Shown one piece after another: positions 34,138 through 45,766 of a stretch of 64,000 nt of DNA. The notes beneath the pieces are model-generated. The model was not told the DNA's origin and did not search any database. It worked only from the letters and a program-made list of their open reading frames with translations. The stretch spans positions 129,524,486-129,588,485 of the forward strand of contig NW_020312785.1 in assembly GCF_003265705.1 (NCBI RefSeq), in the 5' to 3' direction. The first letter of the stretch is position 1. Each line of letters begins with the position of its first letter. Origin of the DNA: Callorhinus ursinus (Eukaryota; Chordata; Mammalia; Carnivora; Otariidae). Position numbers and translations under genes: made by a program.

Positions 34138-35817
34138 TTCTTTTATTCTTTCTGGAATCGAGGCATTACAGTTAGGAATCTAACAGGCTTAACTGTTGTT
34201 TTAAGCATACCCAAGGTCCTGCGATGAAACACAGTGTCATTGTGGGGGAATAAATGGCCAGTCTTGGGGGAGGTGTGCTAAATGGTTCTGTCTGAATGCC
34301 CGTCTTGGGTAATCTTCATGGTTGTTCACCTTCACAGAATTTTGGTACAGGGAAGCTCGTAAAGTTTTCCCAGTTCAACCCTCATACCTTCTAACAAAGG
34401 AAACAGGGTGAATGCAATGGTCTAGTTTACACTGTTAGCTGGGAAAGGACAGGCGGCTAGAACACTGGTTTCTCAACTCCATTTTTTAAGAATGAGCATT
34501 GCCAAATGTTACTTATTCATGTATAACTTTCATAATTTTGGCCATACCTGAATAACAACTGTACTTGATACTTGCCTCCAAATCAACTCACACTTTTTAA
34601 AAACTTAAATTCGTTGAAAGAGATACCTACTTGTCACTATTCTAAATGAAAAACCTATATGGGTTCTCAAACACATAGAAAATGAGACAATATTAGGAAT
34701 TGGTAGCTAGATACAGGGGTCGAGGAGCAAGCCAGTAGCCTGAGACCCAATGCTGTTGCAGGGATAGGCGACAGGCAGGAGTGGAGAGTGCATAAGGGTG
34801 AGTAGCCCAGCGGCGGCTTTGGCCTGGGTCTAATCAATCTGGAAGTAAACTGAGAGGTGAGTTCATGTCAACACCTCCTCTTCTGCCTACAATCATTCTG
34901 GGCCCAACTAAAATCATCTCCTAGACCACGAGGAGTGCAGAGTCCCCATCGTGGGAACAACACAACACTATTGTAGATCACTTATCTTCTGGACTAAAGG
35001 AACAATTCCTAGCCTTTTTCTTTGTTTCTTTTTTTTTTTTTTTAAATGGGGATTCTGAGTCTTACCTCTAGTTGCTTTCAAGATTTTATCATGGTGTTGG
35101 CTGTTCTTGACAATGCTTCTAGGCAGGGATTTATTCTTATCTATCCTGCTTAGGACTTCATTATGCTTCTCAACTATTTAGGAAAATTAACTGTGATTAT
35201 CACTTTGAAAATTGTCCTTTGCCCATTCTGTTTACCTTGCCTTGTACCTTCTGAAACTCCGGTTCTCTTTATCTTGGACCTTGTTATTCTACTAGCTCTA
35301 TCTCCCAATCTTTCATATTTTCCATCTCTTTATTATTATGTGATGGATTCCTGTGAATTTCCTGCTACTTCATTAGCTCAACTGTTTCTATTTAACCTGT
35401 TTATCCTATTAGGCTTTTAATTTAGAAGGTACTTTCCCCACAACTTCTGTTTAGTTCATTTTTAAATCTATCCACTTTTCTTCTTATCCCAACGATAGCT
35501 TCTTTCTTATGGCATTTATTCCTTATTCTGACTCTAATTATTTTACTCATTTCTACCTATGGTCTTTCCAATTGTTTCCATCATATAAAGTTCTTGTGGT
35601 GGTAATACTTTTTTTTTATAGTATCTGATGACTCTCACCTGCGGTATTTGCTTTCCTTGTGATATTTCTGGAACCCCATGATTTATCTTTTCGTGTCTAC
35701 TTTCATTTCTGGTGCCTGCTATCTTCCAGTGGTGTGCTGTATCTGCGGCAGTCACGTTAACAACTTTTTGTTACAGTTTACTTAGCTCATCTAGAGTTTT
35801 GTGATGTAAAAGTTTCC
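34138..35817. other. Unassigned, AT-rich second half
   Basis: 34138-34990 is unassigned. A T-run lies at 35031-35043. From 35050 to 35760 the sequence is pyrimidine-rich and repeat-like (possibly old antisense LINE), and similar sequence continues after the LTR at 36460-36660, which suggests that the LTR interrupted it. Confidence 0.4.
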
Positions 35818-36440
35818 ATGTTGGCTAATAGGCTTCTAGGACCAGAACAGAAGCATTGCTGACACAGGGAAAGTGAAGGACTCCATAAAAACCTACTTTT
35901 TGCTCCTTTTCCTACTTCAATTCTTGCTAGGACCTGCACCCCACCCCACTTTACACGTGCCTTGTAATCAAATAGCTTATGTCCGCCTCAGAAGGGACAA
36001 GGAGTTAATGATTTCTTTAGATTAGATCACATCTAAGGAAGGACCAGGTGAAAATGACCAGAGGAAGCTATCATATGCCTATTCCAGACCACCGGGCACT
36101 AGACATCTTGATGCCAAGGCCCCCTGGCTCCAAGGAGTAACACCTGGGCCCTCATCTTTGCTCTAACCAGTTCCCTGGTACCTGAGACGACACATACACT
36201 AAACCACCATCCTCAATAAAACTCCCCAGACCTTGAACAAAGACGAGATTCATGCTCCTTTCCTTTCCGAGTCTCCAGACCCTCCATCTCTATCTGGTCT
36301 CTCTATATCTCCAGTAAACTCTGCTCTCACTGTCTGCTGGCTTATGCTTGATTTCCATCCTACGAGAAGCCAGGGACCCTCCTGGCTGGCCCTGTGGGAC
36401 CCCCTCCCGGTCCCCAGAGCCGGCCTGCTGGCGTCACTGC
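35818..36440 (+). mobile_element. Probable solo ERV1-type LTR
   Basis: About 620 bp with LTR character: an opening near 'tgttggctaataggcttcta', a purine-rich U3, a polyadenylation signal 'aataaa' at 36215-36220, and a GC-rich U5-like segment ending near 'ccggcctgctggcgtca'. No internal retroviral genes flank it. I could not identify a clean 4-5 bp target duplication, so both ends are approximate. The plus-strand frame at 36233-36457 lies in the LTR. Confidence 0.55.
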
Positions 36441-36677
36441 TCTGTGTTCGGTATTAAGAAAACTTAAAAATGTTTGTATGTATTATAACTCTTGAATTAG
36501 CGAATTTTGCTGTGTTTATGTTTCTTATTTTATGTCTTCTCTCTTAATACTCTTCCCTATTATGTATTTGCCTCCTTTTCATCACTTACATTCTGGTCTC
36601 TATTGCTTTCCTCCTGCTAAATAAGTTTATCAAAGGATTTCTGTGGAAGCGATCGTCTTGTTACATGAACAATATTT

Positions 36678-37050
36678 ATTTATTATTATTTTAATTATTA
36701 TTAACATATAATGTATTATTTGTTTCAGTGGTACAGGTCTGTGATTCATCAGTCTTACACAATTCACAGTGCTCACCATAGCACATACCCTCCCCAATGT
36801 CCATCACCCAGCCACCCCAACCCTCCCACCCCCCACCACTCCAGCAACCCTCAGTGTGTTTCCTGAGATTAAGGATCTCTTATGGCTTGTCTCCCTCTCT
36901 GGTTTCGTCTTGTTTCATTTTTCCCTCTCCTCCCCTATGATCCTCTGCCTTGTTTCTTGAATTCCTCATATCAGTGAAATCATATGGTACTTGTCTTTCT
37001 CAGATTGACTTATTTCGCTTAGCATAATACCCTCCAGTTCCATCCACATA
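36678..37050 (-). mobile_element. Young carnivore L1, 5'-truncated, antisense
   Basis: Reverse of the carnivore L1 3' UTR. It starts with a T/A-rich tail complement and 'aacatataatgtattatttg', then 'tcatcagtcttacacaattc', 'gctcaccatagcacatac', the C-rich block, 'aagtctcttatgg'-like sequence, and ends at 'cctccagttccatccac'. Exact 15-bp target duplication 'acatgaacaatattt' at 36663-36677 and 37051-37065. Only about 370 bp of the 3' end was inserted. Confidence 0.95.
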
Positions 37051-37195
37051 ACATGAACAATATTTTAAAGGCTACCTAGCTTTTAGATGTAGACAAGCAC
37101 AGATTCCTTGGAAGGAGATAGTATTTATGAGACATTAAATATTATTTATTAGAAAGTATTTTGTGTACTTATAGAGTTAGGATTAGAGACAAATT

Positions 37196-37346
37196 GGGAT
37201 GCCTGAGTGGCTTAGTGGGTTAAATGCCTCCGTTTGACTCAGGTCGTGATCCCGGGGTCCTGGGATCGAGTCCTGTATCGAGCTCCTTGCTCTCCCCGCT
37301 TGTGCGCTCTCTCTCTCTGACAAGTAAATAAATAAAGAAATTTTAA
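37196..37346 (+). mobile_element. can-SINE, sense, internally deleted
   Basis: 'gatgcctgagtggcttagtg', 'gactcaggtcgtgatcccgg', then 'gagctccttgctctccccgc', which skips about 40 bases of the usual middle arm, then 'tgacaagtaaataaataaag'. Exact 17-bp target duplication 'aggattagagacaaatt' at 37179-37195 and 37347-37363. Confidence 0.96.
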
Positions 37347-37429
37347 AGGATTAGAGACAAATTATTCCTGCCTATATACTGAAGCTAGTGATGTGCTTTA
37401 GATGTTTGTGTTTAGAGTGCACTAAATCA

Positions 37430-37570
37430 GAGCTTGGCAATCTTTTCTATAAAGGGTCCGATAGTAAATATTTTAGGCTTTGCAGGCCATACAATCCCTG
37501 TGACCATTATTCAAATGTGCCATTAGAGTGTGAAAGCAGCCACAGACAATATGTAATAATCCCTTGCCTT
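37430..37570 (+). mobile_element. hAT-Charlie element fragment ('ggttggcaaac' type)
   Basis: 'gagcttggcaatcttttcta', 'agggtccgatagtaaatatt', 'ttaggctttgcaggccatac', 'tgtgaaagcagccacagaca'. Same family as 21598-21820, but its 3' half is missing. Confidence 0.82.
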
Positions 37571-37654
37571 TATGGTCTTATCTCAAACATCAGCCTTAAC
37601 AGGATATTTTAAAGCCTCTTTTCTCTTGAAAGACTCCGCATCTCCCTATTAAAT

Positions 37655-37735
37655 TGGATTTTAGATTCCCCAAAGCACCTACACCAATTTCTAACACAAA
37701 CCAGGGTACTCAATACATTTGTTAAATGAATGAAT
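37655..37735 (+). mobile_element. L2 3' end fragment
   Basis: 'cctacaccaatttctaacac', 'agggtactcaatacatttgt', 'taaatgaatgaa' form the terminal L2 pattern. Confidence 0.6.
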
Positions 37736-38214
37736 TGATGATTTATGGTTTTAATTACACTTGACTTCTATGGCAGTATTTTCTTACTTTGGTTTGTTCA
37801 TATGTGGAGTCTCTGCTTAAAATACATTAGGCTGCATAATAGGAATTCTGTAAATTCTTTTCTTGTGGCGACTGACAAAGCTAACTGAAAGTTTCGTTAT
37901 TTAAGACAGGAAACAGTACAAGAAAACAATTAATTAGACAATTAAAATCCCACAAATCTATTTCAGAATGAGCCATGTTAATAACCAGGTAAGAAACTAA
38001 TGGCAAGTTGAAAAGACTATTAGCTGAGGTCAACTGCTCTTGACTTTCTGGGTGCATTTATTGTCATAAGCAGTGGCAGAAGATGAAAACACTCAACAGA
38101 AGAAAATAAATGACAGTAATCGGAAGTGCTTGCTGTTGGGTGTCAGTTACCTTTACATCCGAGAGTCACAGAGTTTTAGCATTTCATGTGACTAGTGTGG
38201 CTGGAGGAAGGTAG
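37736..38214. other. Unassigned sequence
   Basis: I recognise no repeat family or coding signal here. Confidence 0.4.
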
Positions 38215-38450
38215 AGTGGTACAATGGGTGATATATGGGTCAGATGGATCTGGATACAACCCCAACATTGCCACTTACTGTGGTATAAACTTAGAAAGTT
38301 ATTGAAATTTTCTGAATTCCAATGTCCTCAATTCTAAAATGGCAGTGGGGGGCGGTGACACCAATAAGTGTGTTAGATGAGTAGTGTTTATCATACAGTG
38401 CCTGGCAAATAGTAAACACTCACTAAGTGAGAGCCATTATGATTACAATG
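38215..38450 (+). mobile_element. MIR, near full length
   Basis: 'acaatgggtgatatatgggt', 'acaaccccaacattgccact', 'ttctgaattccaatgtcctc', 'acagtgcctggcaaatagta', 'aacactcactaagtgagagc'. Forward order throughout. Confidence 0.85.
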
Positions 38451-40750
38451 GTCAAAGGGTTGTTACGTTTCAAAGGTAATGGATACTTACTAACAATTGA
38501 GCTCCATAATCTTTGGTGGACGGGATCATGAGCCATTTAAAATTTCACTGTACACTGTAGTTGGTACATGCCTGTAGGATTTTGTCTTAGTTCTGAAAAA
38601 GATTGCCAATAATTTATGATGTGCTAACATGTCTTTACTTAGAAGATACTGCCTTTCTTTTAGTTGGGGATAATTTTTTTCCTGGCAAAGAAGTTTTGCT
38701 CATTTAATCACACTTATCAAAACCATACCCATATGAGTCAAGGGAAGAGAACCAATTTAACTTCCTTTCTGAAAGTTACACTAGTTTCCTTTTGCCATCA
38801 CATTTCGTCCAGCTGTAGTCATATTTTGTTGTGATCATGAAAATCAATTCAGATCCTTGGTTGCTAAGCAATTTCTTTTTAAAATTTCACTGTATCTTAT
38901 TTTACTGAATTATTTTATTTCCACTGAATATTTTACTGTATTCATGGTCTTTTTTCCTATTAAGGTTCATTAACCTTTCACTTAGTTTTTGACCACCTGG
39001 ATCCAAAATAGCAAAGAAAATGAAATATTCTGTCTTTAAAACATAACCATCAGTACCAAATACTTATTTCTGTTGACTCAGGAGTTTCAGATGATTCAAT
39101 ATATGACATCGTTATCTGGAACTTTCTTATTCACATTCTGTTTACAACTGAAGAACCAGTGGGAAGAACTCACATATACATATTTTTTTTTTGTAGAAAT
39201 ATGTAGCAGATTGCTCTGAATTGAACACACACTCACACACGCCATAACTCAACTCTATGTCCATGAGCTGTCAGTGATAGTTTTAGTATTTGCATAGGTT
39301 GTTAACTTGCAAATCTTTCATTGATTTAACAAACACTGAGCACCTATAATGTGTCAGGCACTCTTAAGTGCTTGGGATATATCAGTGAACAAAACAGACA
39401 TCTCTGCCCCACAGACATGTTCTAGCAGGTGACCATTTAAAAATCTCTTTAATCACACTCATGTAGACATGAATTAATATATCTCATCACCACAGGGCTA
39501 TGGTTCTAAGTGGAGAATAAGTGAAGAAATTATATGATTAGAGGCCAAAAACACACTCCAGGGTCATCATTCCTGTTAGTGATAGAATGCTTCTTGCTCC
39601 ACAGCAAAATGAGAAGAAAAAGGGCAATACTATATAATATAAATGTGCATGATTCCTTATTGGTAATTTCAAAATCTAAAGCTGTCAGAAACTCTAAGTT
39701 TTTTCATAACTCATTTGGTGGTAAAAACCGACCTGATTTCATAGGGGTGTTCTGTCTTTTTTGCTTCAACTTAGTGTGAATATTTATATTTATATATATT
39801 TTTATATAGTGTGAATATTTCTCTGCAGAAATATAAACGTGCTTCTTATGGTATGGGATGTTCCCTCAGATGCTGTAATACTACTTTCATACCTTCTAGA
39901 ACCCCATACCCTCCAAAAAATTCTGAATTCTGGGACCCGTCTAACAAGGATTTTGGATAAGGGAGTGTTGACCTATGTGTATATGTCTTTGTAAGGTTGC
40001 CAACCATATTTTCTTGGGAAGGTCTAATCCTTCTTTCTGCTATTGTCTCTCTTGCTTTTAGGGGTATGAAAATATTCTAGCTTTTATTTGGTGATAGTGG
40101 GTAAAAAGTGTTTGTTTATTCTGTTTTCAAACATCTTTCTTTGGCAAAATAGAAAAGCTGGCCATTCTCTATTTCTTTTTAAGCATGAGGCTCAGCTGTG
40201 AAATGTGAAATTCTGGGGGATACAGACCTAGTCTAGCAAGCCCGCTTGCTGGTCATATCCCACCCTCAATCCATCTGTCCTATTATTTAATTATTATAGT
40301 TCTTTAAATTGACCCACTTAAAAACCTGAAATCAACTTCTTTTCAAAGCAAATATTTTATCACCACTATAAATGAAAAAACAAAAAAACAAAAAACAAAC
40401 CAGTACCATTTGTCATAAATAAGAGGTCACTGACCAAACAAAATCCCTTGGTCCACCAAAAACACCTGGGGATCTAACCCACGCTCCTATCCTTGAAATG
40501 GATCAGATAGAAAGCATTTTAGTTTCTTTCTATCTGACCATTCACCTTCATCTCTCCCAAGACAATTTAAATTTCCTTTTGTTCTGACTTGAAAGGGTAA
40601 ATCAACAACCTCCTTCCAAGTATTTCATGTATTCCACAATGACAATCAAATCACGTCTTGAATTTTTCCCACTTGGGTGGTTGTGGTTATACTTTGATCT
40701 CAACTGCTCCAGTGTAGCCTTGGGTTTTTTCCCCCTTATAAGGGTATAGC
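38451..40750. other. Mostly unassigned, AT-rich
   Basis: 39325-39450 matches the old dispersed repeat ('acaaacactgagcacctata', 'gggatatatcagtgaacaaa'). A 13-base direct repeat 'agtgtgaatattt' near 39773 and 39809 flanks an AT-rich block. A small hairpin lies at 40503-40537. An (AAAAAC)n-like run lies at 40375-40400. No exon is recognised. Confidence 0.45.
40503..40537. repeat. Short perfect hairpin, 12-bp arms
   Basis: Arms 'tcagatagaaag' (40503-40514) and 'ctttctatctga' (40526-40537) are exact complements around an 11-base loop. No T-run follows, and it sits in non-genic DNA, so no RNA function is implied. Confidence 0.9.
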
Positions 40751-40916
40751 CCACTGCTTCTCAAACTTAAACATGCACTTGAATCCCAGGGCACCTTGGT
40801 AAATGCAGACTTTGATTCAGGAGGTTTGGAGAGGACTCTGAGATTCGCATCTCTCGCATACTCCCGGGTAATGCTGATGCTGCTGGTCGCAGGATCACAC
40901 TTTGAGTAGCAGCGGT
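40751..40916 (+). mobile_element. MER5A-type DNA transposon
   Basis: 'ccactgcttctcaaacttaa', 'ttgattcaggaggtttggag', 'gggtaatgctgatgctgctg', 'cacactttgagtagcagc'. Both terminal regions are recognisable. Confidence 0.85.
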
Positions 40917-41934
40917 GTCTTTGACAATGAGAGTGTCAGGACTGGCTGGCGGGGTGGGATGCATTAGATTATCATTCTGCTCTGCCCTTTAATTTCAATG
41001 AGTGCTTTCCTAAGAGTGATTGGGAGAGGGCAGACTAAGTTATTTTTATTTCCATTCAGCAATTGAGTCTGTGGCAAACTGACTTTTCCCAATCTCTAAT
41101 TCTCTGCATCTGATGGTAAATGGTATGTACTACATTGAAATACTGTTTATATGGACTAAAATTATAGAATGTTCTGAGCAAAAACCAAAGGGATAAACAG
41201 TTAAGGTTAACTGGGGAAGCAAATTAGTGTTAGCTATTTTAAAGTTTCTACGGATTCGTTTGTGTTCTCTTTGTGGGTTACATGCATTTGTAATATCATT
41301 CTCTTCAAAAAAAAAACTACCTCAGGAAAGCAGGAATGAATGAATGGATGCATAAATAACTTGTAAAGCCTTTGTAATGATCAGTTTTGATGACTCATTC
41401 CTTCTGTTTTCTTTTCCTCCCATTCTTTCCAGTTTGTCTATTTCTCTTCTATGATTATCACAATCAGAAGCATTTTCATCCTAATTGTGACACACAAAGC
41501 AGATGACATTCACAAGGCACCTGCCTGGAGAAAGTGAAGCAAAAATTCGTCATATTTCATGCACGGCAAAAATACCAGATTGTTGCTGTTCCAGTTAGTG
41601 CTTCTTGGTTAATTCAATTTTAAGAATCACTAAGCTTGACAGAAAACTGTGCTGGCAGCAAAGGCTCCACTCAAACATCCTATACTGTTTGCCTTTCCAT
41701 TTATTTTTCTCTGAGAGAGAAGGTTCTTAAACTCTTTGTTTGATTAGGCTTTACTTATAAAGTATATAATACCTAAACGCTAAATATATGTGTATATATT
41801 AGGGTTTGGGCATCAATCTATTTTTTCTTGAGCTATCCATTTATTTGTTTGAAGAGAAAGAATGACGAGAGAGAGCAACTAAGCAAGTGAGCGTGGGCTC
41901 GGGACTCACAAGGCAGCTGCTTCCCTTGGTAGAG
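40917..41934. other. Unassigned AT-rich sequence
   Basis: I see no named repeat, exon or regulatory motif here. Confidence 0.4.
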
Positions 41935-42075
41935 CAACTGCCATTTCTTCGAGCGCCTGTTTACTCATCTGTGAGGGCAGAGCATCTACGTTATTGTGGG
42001 AGAATGAAATGATGTAATTCCTCCAAAGCACTTGACACCCAGCCCAGTTCATTGAGTTCAGTAAAATGATTAGTC
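41935..42075 (+). mobile_element. MIR fragment
   Basis: 'gtttactcatctgtgagggc', 'agaatgaaatgatgtaattc', 'caaagcacttgacacccagc' follow the forward MIR core and tail, diverged. Confidence 0.65.
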
Positions 42076-42239
42076 TTCTAATATCCCATGGGAACAGATG
42101 CTATTGTTCCTCCAGTAGGCTCTGGGGTTTTCTTCTAAGGAAAATTTGTGTCATTGTAGAATCATTCCTCAGATTTGGGGAACAACTGGATTTTTAAAGG
42201 ACAGAGTTGCTTTTTTTAAAATTCAAATTTCTCAATTTA

Positions 42240-42600
42240 TGTTTGATAAGAGTGCAACTTTGGGCAAGTCACTTAACCTCTTATTTATTTATTTTACTTT
42301 ATTTTTTTAAAGACTTTGTTTATTTGAAAGAGAGAGAATGTGCAAGCACAGGGGTGGGGGAGGGGCAGAGGGAGACTCCCCACTGAGCAGGGAGCCCAAA
42401 TGGGGCTCCATCTCAGGACCCTGGGATCATGACCTGAGCCGAAGGCAGACGCTTAACCGACTGAGCCACCCAGGTCCCCCAACCTCTTTTGGTCTAACTT
42501 TTTTCCTATCTATAAAGTGAAGGTATTGGACTAGCTGATCTAGAACAAGTATATTTTGCACTGTGACACACCCCTCTCCAGACACCCCAAACCAAGTTTC
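42240..42600 (+). mobile_element. MIR split by a SINE
   Basis: The MIR core 'actttgggcaagtcacttaa' runs to 42283 and resumes at 42480 with 'aacctcttttggtctaactt', 'ctatctataaagtgaaggta'. Removing the SINE restores a continuous MIR. Confidence 0.82.
42284..42479 (-). mobile_element. can-SINE, antisense, inside MIR
   Basis: Reverse can-SINE with 'aaagactttgtttatttgaa', a GA-rich arm, 'gggatcatgacctgagccga', 'actgagccacccaggtcccc'. The target 'aacctctta' / 'aacctcttt' borders it and belongs to the MIR. Confidence 0.94.
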
Positions 42601-43712
42601 GTGAAACACTACCTAACCTTCCAATGAAAGATTTATTATACAGCTTCTATTCTAATCTATTGTTTTTCATGAGAAAATGCTGGATATGACCCACTTAATT
42701 CATTTCATGCTCACTACTTGTTAAAACTTGCAGTGTGAAAAGCCTGGAGAAGATCATCTCCACGTTCTGCTTTTGCCAGCAGAAACCATTTCCACTTCCA
42801 GTGGGTTGTCACTGGAACTCTTTCGATGACTAAAGGAACTTCAATTCCAGTATTCTCGAACCTGGATTTCAGTGCCAGCTTGACATCAGTTCAAAGCACT
42901 CTGTTTTTCCTCTCTCACATAATGTGCTGTTTATGGATTTGTAAACCACGACTCAAGGAGTCTAAGCGATACGCTCTTATCAGAGTGTGTGAGTTCCTCC
43001 CAAGTCTGGCCCTCTGCTTTGCCCAGCACTTTCCTGGCACTTGGTTCCTGGCCGGCACTTTCCTCTTTCAAATGTTTCGGAAACAAGGGGTTTGCATCTT
43101 GAGTTTTGCAACAAACATAAATGTGTGTTTGGAAAAGGAATATAGAAAGCAACATGTAACAGTCATTTTAAATTCACGTAAGGATAAATAAAATGTTATG
43201 GTACAGCCGTGGACAGCTAAAGTTTAATTTAAACATCCACTCTGGCTGTTTGCCCAAAGTGTTAATAATCACTCCTAACTTTATGAAACTTCGAAAATTG
43301 AATACCACCACTGATCTCGCTTTCTTCATCTATGAACGAAGGAGCTGACATGGATCATCTCTGAGGACACGTCTGGCTTTTTAAATGTCTGTTCTATCTC
43401 GAAAGCCCAGCCCACAATTACAGGCACCTTTGCTGCTGAAAACAATCACTGTCTGATCCTTTCTCTTATGAGGGGGAAGAATTCAAGGGAAAAGAAACTA
43501 CTGCCAATGATTCTGAGAGCCTTGTTTTATGGATCTCATCCTGTCGCACTGCTTTTGGGGCCCTATTTGTACTTCCCATTTGGCTCTGTCTTGAGCAGGA
43601 TGGAAATGCATGTTTTTGAAAGCAACCTAACTCTGTGACTGACCATTGTGGGCCTCCTTTTCTGTCCCCTCTTTTGGACTTTGGGGACTGCCTGGGAAAA
43701 GACAATGACCTG
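42601..43712. other. Unassigned sequence
   Basis: Two overlapping frames of 121 (plus, 42826-43191) and 100 codons (minus, 43466-43768) have no recognisable domain. No named repeat is seen. Confidence 0.35.
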
Positions 43713-43899
43713 CAGTGGCTCTTGACCTTTGGTGTGCAGCCGAACCACCTGGGGACTTTAAAACACAACTCAAAAGACCAGGCTGTGGCCTTTGAGCCCC
43801 TGATTCACTAGGTCCCGCTGGACCTCCTGCAACCCTCTACAGTTTGAAAATGCTCTCTCCAGGTGATCTGATGTATATCAGAGGCTGAGTAACTACTGG
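43713..43899 (+). mobile_element. MER5A-type DNA transposon
   Basis: 'cagtggctcttgacctttgg', 'gaaccacctggggactttaa', 'cccctgattcactaggtccc', 'tctccaggtgatctgatgta'. Near complete. Confidence 0.84.
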
Positions 43900-44207
43900 A
43901 CTTAGACACACCAATGGGCTTTGTACTCATCCCCAAAATGCCACTTCCCCAGGAACTGAAATGTCCAGGGACTGCAGGAGAAGAAAGGAGTCTGGGAAAC
44001 CTCCCTATATTCTTATATTTCTTTTGTTAACCTCCTTTTCATGCTCTTATAGACAGCCTTCCGATTTAAGCCACTATCATACTTGGACACTGAAGGCCAA
44101 CAAATCCAACTGTCTTTATTGCATATGACTTCTCCAAGTAGTAACTGTTTTGGGCAGTTTCAAAACCATTCTCCCAAATGTTGCCGGTTAGCATATAATA
44201 ATCAATA

Positions 44208-44998
44208 CAGGCATACCTCAGAGATATTATGGGTTTGGTCCCAGACCAAGGCAACAAAGTGAGTATCTCAATAAGGCGAGTCCATTTTTTTTTTTTTGGT
44301 GTCCCAGTGCATATAAAAGTTATGTTTACACTATAGTCTATTAAGTGTGCAATAACATTATCATCTAAAAAAACAATGTACATACCTTAATTAAAAATAC
44401 TTTATTACTAAAAAATGCTAACCATCGTCTGAGCTTTCAGTGAGTCATGATCTTTCTGCTGGATGGCTGCTGACTGATCAGTGTGGCAGTCAGTTACTGA
44501 AAGTTAGGGGGACTGCTGCAATTTCTTAAAATAAGAAAAATGAAGTTTGCCGCATCCAGTGACTCTTGCACAAACGATTTCTCTGTAGCTTGTGATGCTG
44601 TTTAAGAGCATTTCACCCACAGCAGAACTTCTTTTCAAAATTGGAGTGAATCCTTGAAAACCCTGCTGCTGCTTTATCCACTAAGTTTATGTGCTATTTT
44701 AAATCCTTTGTTATCATTTCAACAGTCTTCTCAGCATCTTCACCAGGAGTAGTTTCCATCTCAAGAAACCATTTTCTTTGTTCACTCGTCAGAAGCAACT
44801 CCTCTCCTGTTCAAGTTTGTCATGAGACTGCAGCAATTCAGTCGCATCTTCAGGATCCACTTCTAACTCTAGTTCTCTTGCTATTCCCACCACATCCGCA
44901 GTGACTTTCTCCACGGAAGTCCCGGACTTTCAGTTCGTAAAACACGCGATATCTGCGAAGTGCCGTAAAGTGGAGTGCAAGGAAACGAGGTACGCCTG
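44208..44998 (-). mobile_element. Tigger1 DNA transposon, internally deleted
   Basis: A pogo/Tc1-mariner family element with both terminal inverted repeats: 'caggcatacctcagagatat' at the left and 'gaaacgaggtacgcctg' at the right, preceded by a TA. The order 'cagtgcatataaaagttatg', 'ttaagtgtgcaataacatta', 'gccgcatccagtgactcttg', 'cttcaccaggagtagtttcc' is the Tigger1 consensus in reverse. About 790 bp remain of roughly 2.4 kb. Near 44928 the transposase sequence jumps straight to the far terminal segment, so it kept only a C-terminal coding relic. Confidence 0.95.
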
Positions 44999-45149
44999 TG
45001 TTCACACTGTACAATAGGCTGATGAATGAACTTTTAGGTAATTCAGCTGAAAGCTTTCATCATTAGCTTTAAGTAATCAAGTCAATTATTCATTCATTCA
45101 TCCTGCATTGAAGAGTGAATGCATTTGCTAGACATTTAAGTACTCAAAA

Positions 45150-45360
45150 TAGTGCACTGATTAACAGCCTGAGATCCAGGTCTCCCTTGGTTCAAACCCA
45201 ACTCCATCATTTCTCAGCTTTTTGACCTGGAACATAGTATCCAGCTCAGTCAATCTCAATTTTCTTTTCTGCAATGACAGGACCTGCCTTAATGGCGGTG
45301 GTATGAGAACACGAACTCGAAAACACTTAGCACAGTGCCTAGGACATGAGGGATAAGATT
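45150..45360 (+). mobile_element. MIR
   Basis: 'cctgagatccaggtctccct', 'ggttcaaacccaactccatc', 'gcaatgacaggacctgcctt', 'gaaaacacttagcacagtgc'. Forward order, near full length. Confidence 0.85.
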
Positions 45361-45574
45361 AAGGGCAAGATGGATAAGATTAGCTGATTTAGAGTATAGA
45401 AGTAAGGAGTCAAACACTAATTAATAGATGGAGTAAATGGGCAGAGAACATCTGAGTAGATCCAGTGTCTATTGTGGGTAGGATGGGGAGGGAGCAGTGT
45501 GTGCTCTGGGAAGCCTGCCGTGATACGGTGCTGAAATAAAGTTCTGAAGAAAGATCAGTAATCAAGCACACTTG
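45361..45574. other. Unassigned sequence
   Basis: Short unassigned interval between MIR and SINE. The frame crossing it reads into the SINE and is not a gene. Confidence 0.4.
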
Positions 45575-45591
45575 AAAAAAATTCATTCTTG

Positions 45592-45766
45592 GGTTGCCTG
45601 GGTGGCTCAGTTGGTTAAGCATCTGCCTTTGGCTCTGGTCATGACCCCGGGGTCCCTGGGACCGAGCCCCGCATCGGGCTCCCTGCTCAGCAATGAGTCT
45701 GTTTCTCCCTCTGCCCCTTACCCCGCTCGTGCTCATTCTCTCTCTCTTATAAATAGATGAAATCTT
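45592..45766 (+). mobile_element. can-SINE, sense
   Basis: 'ggttgcctgggtggctcagt', 'ggtcatgaccccggggtccc', 'gggaccgagccccgcatcgg', then an 'ataaatagatgaaatctt' tail. Exact 17-bp target duplication 'aaaaaaattcattcttg' at 45575-45591 and 45767-45783. Confidence 0.97.

Noticed and set aside
35818..36457. Exon of a host gene (plus-strand frame at 36233-36457)
   Set aside because: The surrounding block has LTR character, with a polyadenylation signal just upstream of the frame and no recognisable protein.
44689..44904. Plus-strand frame as a possible gene
   Set aside because: It is the wrong-strand reading of the Tigger1 transposase relic.
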